Shown here piece by piece: positions 61,635 through 64,000 of a stretch of DNA of 64,000 nucleotides. The stretch's first letter is position 1. Every line of letters begins with the position of its first letter. Location of the stretch: NCBI GenBank assembly GCA_014762635.1, contig JABURR010000058.1, forward strand, positions 49,848 through 113,847, given 5' to 3'. The stretch comes from Paracoccaceae bacterium. Lineage in GTDB: Bacteria; Pseudomonadota; Alphaproteobacteria; Rhodobacterales; Rhodobacteraceae. A model generated the notes under the pieces. It was not told the DNA's origin, ran no database searches, and worked only from the letters and a program-made list of their open reading frames with translations. Made by a program: the position numbers and the translations under genes.

Positions 61635-62279
61635 CTACCCCATCGCCGCCGCGATGAAGGCACGGATCAGGTCCGGGTCCTTCACCCCAGGCGCATTTTC
61701 CACGCCCGAGGACACATCGACCTGGCGCGCGCCGGTGAGCCGGATCGCCTCGGCCACGTTCTCGGGCGTCAGCCCGCCGGCCAGCATCCAGGGGCACGGC
61801 CAGCGGCGCCCGGCGATGAGCCGCCAGTCAAAGGCCAGAGCATTGCCGCCCGGCAGATCCGAGCCCTTCGGCGGCTTGGCATCCACGAGGATCTGGTCGG
61901 CCACTTTCGCGTAGCGGTCGATGGCGGCAAGGTCCTCCGCTCCGGCGATGCCGACCGCCTTCATCACGGGCAGGCCGGTGCGGGCCTTGACCTCGGCCAC
62001 CCGCTCGGGGCTTTCGCCGCCGTGAAGTTGCAGCATGTCCAGTGGAACGGCCTTGAGAATCGCATCGAGCAATTCATCATCGGCATTCACCACGAGCCCC
62101 ACCTTCGCCACGCCCGGCGGCGCCTCGGCGGCCAGCGCGCGGGCCTTTTCGATGCTCACATTGCGCGGCGATTTCGGGAAGAAGACGAATCCCACGTAGC
62201 GCGCGCCTGCCTCGGCGGCGGCACGGACATGGGCGGCCTCGCTCAGGCCGCAGATCTTGACGCGGATGTCCTGGGTCAT
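61635..62279 (-). CDS. trpF: Phosphoribosylanthranilate isomerase
   Basis: TrpF converts N-(5'-phosphoribosyl)anthranilate to its ribulose form in tryptophan synthesis. The 214-residue TIM barrel has [20 protein letters not shown] (catalytic Cys), [13 protein letters not shown] and the phosphate loop [15 protein letters not shown] with [15 protein letters not shown] (general acid Asp). The ATG at 62279 ([12 protein letters not shown]) is the family start. It follows the LapA-like gene by 10 nt. Confidence 0.96.
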   Translation of the reverse strand: MTQDIRVKICGLSEAAHVRAAAEAGARYVGFVFFPKSPRNVSIEKARALAAEAPPGVAKVGLVVNADDELLDAILKAVPLDMLQLHGGESPERVAEVKARTGLPVMKAVGIAGAEDLAAIDRYAKVADQILVDAKPPKGSDLPGGNALAFDWRLIAGRRWPCPWMLAGGLTPENVAEAIRLTGARQVDVSSGVENAPGVKDPDLIRAFIAAAMG

Positions 62280-62289
62280 TGGTGTCGGC

Positions 62290-62649
62290 TCAGCGGGCCG
62301 CCTCGGCCTCTTCCAGAAGCGCGAGCACGTCGTCCTTCGCATCCTTGGCGGGCTGTTTCAGCCGCTTCACCTCGCGGGCCAGGCGGTCCTTCTCGCGCCG
62401 CTGGGCGCTGGCCTCGGCACGGTGCTTGTGCTCGCGCAGCCATTCCCAGACGAAGCCGATCAGAAGCCCACCCGCGATCCCGGCGAATATCACCACGAAG
62501 AGCGGCAGGGTCACACTGACGGAAAGGCCCGCGAAGGCTGCCAGGTCCTCGGGCAAAATCCGCAGGGTTACCGGCGCGCGATTGGCGAGCGCAAGCGTAA
62601 TCAGGCAAATGCCGAGCACGCCCAGAAAGGCGTAGCGCAGATATCTCAT
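62290..62649 (-). CDS. LapA domain protein
   Basis: A 119-residue membrane protein of the LapA (DUF1049) family. Two hydrophobic segments, at residues 5-22 and 43-68 ([20 protein letters not shown]), with the typical [11 protein letters not shown] between. The C-terminal 45 residues are basic and coiled-coil-like ([19 protein letters not shown]). E. coli LapA acts in lipopolysaccharide assembly. In alphaproteobacteria it commonly follows ihfB, here at 4 nt. Confidence 0.88.
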   Translation of the reverse strand: MRYLRYAFLGVLGICLITLALANRAPVTLRILPEDLAAFAGLSVSVTLPLFVVIFAGIAGGLLIGFVWEWLREHKHRAEASAQRREKDRLAREVKRLKQPAKDAKDDVLALLEEAEAAR

Positions 62650-62653
62650 GCAG

Positions 62654-62941
62654 TTACTCTTCCCGGCCGTTCAACCGGTCGCGCAGGAGTTTCCCGGTCT
62701 TGAAGAACGGCACATGTTTTTCCTCGACCTCGACGGTTTCGCCTGTGCGCGGGTTACGCCCGGTTCGGGCGTCCCGTTTCTTGACCGAAAAGGCGCCGAA
62801 GCCACGGAGTTCGACCCGGTCGCCCCGCGCCATGGCGTCGATGATTTCTTCGAAGATCGTGTTCACGATCCTCTCCACATCGCGCTGATATAGATGCGGG
62901 TTTTCGTCGGCGATCTTTTGGATCAGCTCGGACCGGATCAT
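62654..62941 (-). CDS. ihfB: Integration host factor subunit beta
   Basis: A 95-residue HU/IHF DNA-bending protein. It starts [21 protein letters not shown] and has the family signature [27 protein letters not shown] with the proline that intercalates DNA (core quoted: [20 protein letters not shown]). The start at 62941 is preferred to an open frame 36 codons longer. It forms a module rpsA-ihfB-LapA as in many alphaproteobacteria. Confidence 0.96.
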   Translation of the reverse strand: MIRSELIQKIADENPHLYQRDVERIVNTIFEEIIDAMARGDRVELRGFGAFSVKKRDARTGRNPRTGETVEVEEKHVPFFKTGKLLRDRLNGREE

Positions 62942-63170
62942 GTCGTGTATCCCCCCTAGACTGTCTTGATGCACCGATATGCCCCCGGCGCTTGAAGATC
63001 GAATATAGGCACAAATGGCGCTCGGCGGAATACGCCTGAGCCGGTCCATTACAGAAAAAGTGCTCTAATGCGCTGATCTTGGCCAAAAAAGCCAAAAAAG
63101 CAGCGGATTGTCTCAGTGAGAGCGCCGCAAACGCACAACCCATGCGCGTATAGCCATCCGAATCGTCAAA

Positions 63171-63201
63171 GAAAAACGGCCCCGCCTTGCAGCGGGGCCG
63201 T
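63171..63201 (-). terminator. Terminator of rpsA
   Basis: On the minus strand ACGGCCCCGC and GCGGGGCCGT form a perfect 10-bp stem followed by TTTTT. It ends 27 bases after the rpsA stop. Confidence 0.9.
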
Positions 63202-63227
63202 CGAAAACATCCGGAGATGTCTTTCTA

Positions 63228-64000
63228 TCAGTCGTTGTCGCCCTTGAGCGCAGCGCCGAGGATATCACCCAGCGAAGCACCGGAGTCGGAAGAACCGAAC
63301 TGCTCGACCGCTTCCTTCTCTTCGGCGATCTCGCGCGCCTTGATGCTGAGGCCAAGGCGGCGGGACTTGCTGTCCACGTTGGTGACGCGCACGTCGACCT
63401 TGTCGCCGACCTGGAAGCGCTCGGGGCGCTGCTCGGCACGGTCACGGCTGAGGTCGGAGCGACGGATGAAGGACTTCATGCCCTCGTGCTCGACCTCGAT
63501 GCCGCCATCCTCGATCGCGGTGACGTTCACGGTGATGATCGAACCGCGCTTCACGCCCTCGACCGCATCGGCGAACGGATCGCCGTCAACGGACTTGATG
63601 CTGAGCGAGATACGCTCTTTCTCCACGTCCACCTCGGTGACCACGGCCTTGACCATGTCGCCCTTGCGGTAGTTCTGGATCGCATCCTCGCCACGCTCGT
63701 CCCAGCTCAGGTCGCTGAGGTGAACCATGCCGTCGATGTCGTTCTCGAGACCCACGAACAGACCGAACTCGGTGATGTTCTTGACCTCGCCCTCGATCTG
63801 GGTGCCGGACGGATGGGTCTCGGCAAACAGCTCCCACGGGTTGCGCATGGTCTGCTTGAGACCCAGCGACACGCGGCGCTTGGCCGGATCGATCTCGAGC
63901 ACCATGACCTCGACCTCTTGCGAGGTGGAGACGATCTTGCCCGGATGGACGTTCTTCTTGGTCCAGGACATTTCGGACACGTGCACCAGGCCTTCGACAC
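63228..64000 (-). CDS. rpsA: 30S ribosomal protein S1, C-terminal part
   Basis: The C-terminal 257 codons of S1; the gene continues beyond the right edge. At least three S1 RNA-binding repeats are visible: PGKIVSTSQEVEVMVLEIDP with RRVSLGLKQTM, EGEVKNITEFGLFVGLENDI with LSDLSWDERG, and VTAIEDGGIEVEHEGMKSFI with SDLSRDRAEQ. The end is SSDSGASLGDILGAALKGDN. Family members recruit mRNA to the 30S subunit. Confidence 0.96.
   Translation of the reverse strand, partial: VEGLVHVSEMSWTKKNVHPGKIVSTSQEVEVMVLEIDPAKRRVSLGLKQTMRNPWELFAETHPSGTQIEGEVKNITEFGLFVGLENDIDGMVHLSDLSWDERGEDAIQNYRKGDMVKAVVTEVDVEKERISLSIKSVDGDPFADAVEGVKRGSIITVNVTAIEDGGIEVEHEGMKSFIRRSDLSRDRAEQRPERFQVGDKVDVRVTNVDSKSRRLGLSIKAREIAEEKEAVEQFGSSDSGASLGDILGAALKGDND

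Overview
The window is about 64 kb of GC-rich DNA that reads as an alphaproteobacterial chromosome, most likely a Rhodobacteraceae (Roseobacter-type) bacterium. The evidence is the gene order and content: a glgP-glgB-glgC-glgA-glgX operon, a phasin gene behind CTGC-N3-GCAG dyads of the PhaR type, a gcvT-gcvH-gcvP operon behind a tandem glycine riboswitch, a TRAP transporter, and the trpB / trpF / LapA / ihfB / rpsA neighbourhood. No mobile element, phage gene or CRISPR array was seen.

Layout. 1-7816: glycogen metabolism operon, minus strand, with the last gene (glgX) cut by the window edge. 8099-13277: membrane protein, phasin, small membrane protein, a ToxR-type winged-helix/TPR regulator, tRNA-Ala(CGC), a GST and a RidA-like protein. 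13339-17985: glycine cleavage operon and riboswitch. 18060-18629: gamma-glutamylcyclotransferase-like protein. 18667-40295: a dense catabolic island (below). 40608-50747: a Tad/Flp pilus locus with two pilins and no secretin gene inside it, followed by a 25-residue putative lipopeptide. 51035-54329: eutC/eutB-like pair and an FMN-dependent L-lactate dehydrogenase-type enzyme. 54450-58050: rplY, an FkbM-type methyltransferase, pth, DUF2332 and DUF2237 proteins. 58076-59713: three small exported proteins with extremely acidic tails around a membrane-anchored LuxR-type regulator. 59887-64000: trpB, a small conserved-looking gene, trpF, a LapA-like protein, ihfB and the 3' part of rpsA.

The most interesting part is the catabolic island at 18.7-40.3 kb. 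It holds a three-subunit molybdenum hydroxylase, a TRAP transporter, a luciferase-like flavin monooxygenase with a flavin reductase, an FAD hydroxylase resembling 2,6-dihydroxypyridine 3-monooxygenase, several hydrolases (alpha/beta hydrolase, PuuE-like deacetylase fold, cyclase family, metallo-beta-lactamase fold), two dehydrogenases, a TauE exporter, a GST, a cupin, and two OsmC proteins with a peroxiredoxin. I found seven copies of one 22-bp palindrome (left arm TWATTTATC, four-base spacer, right arm GMTAAWTWA) in the promoter regions of its transcription units, including that of a resident TetR gene. This suggests one TetR-controlled regulon. The enzyme set suggests degradation of an imported N-heterocyclic or cyclic-amide compound, but the substrate is an inference and not shown by sequence.
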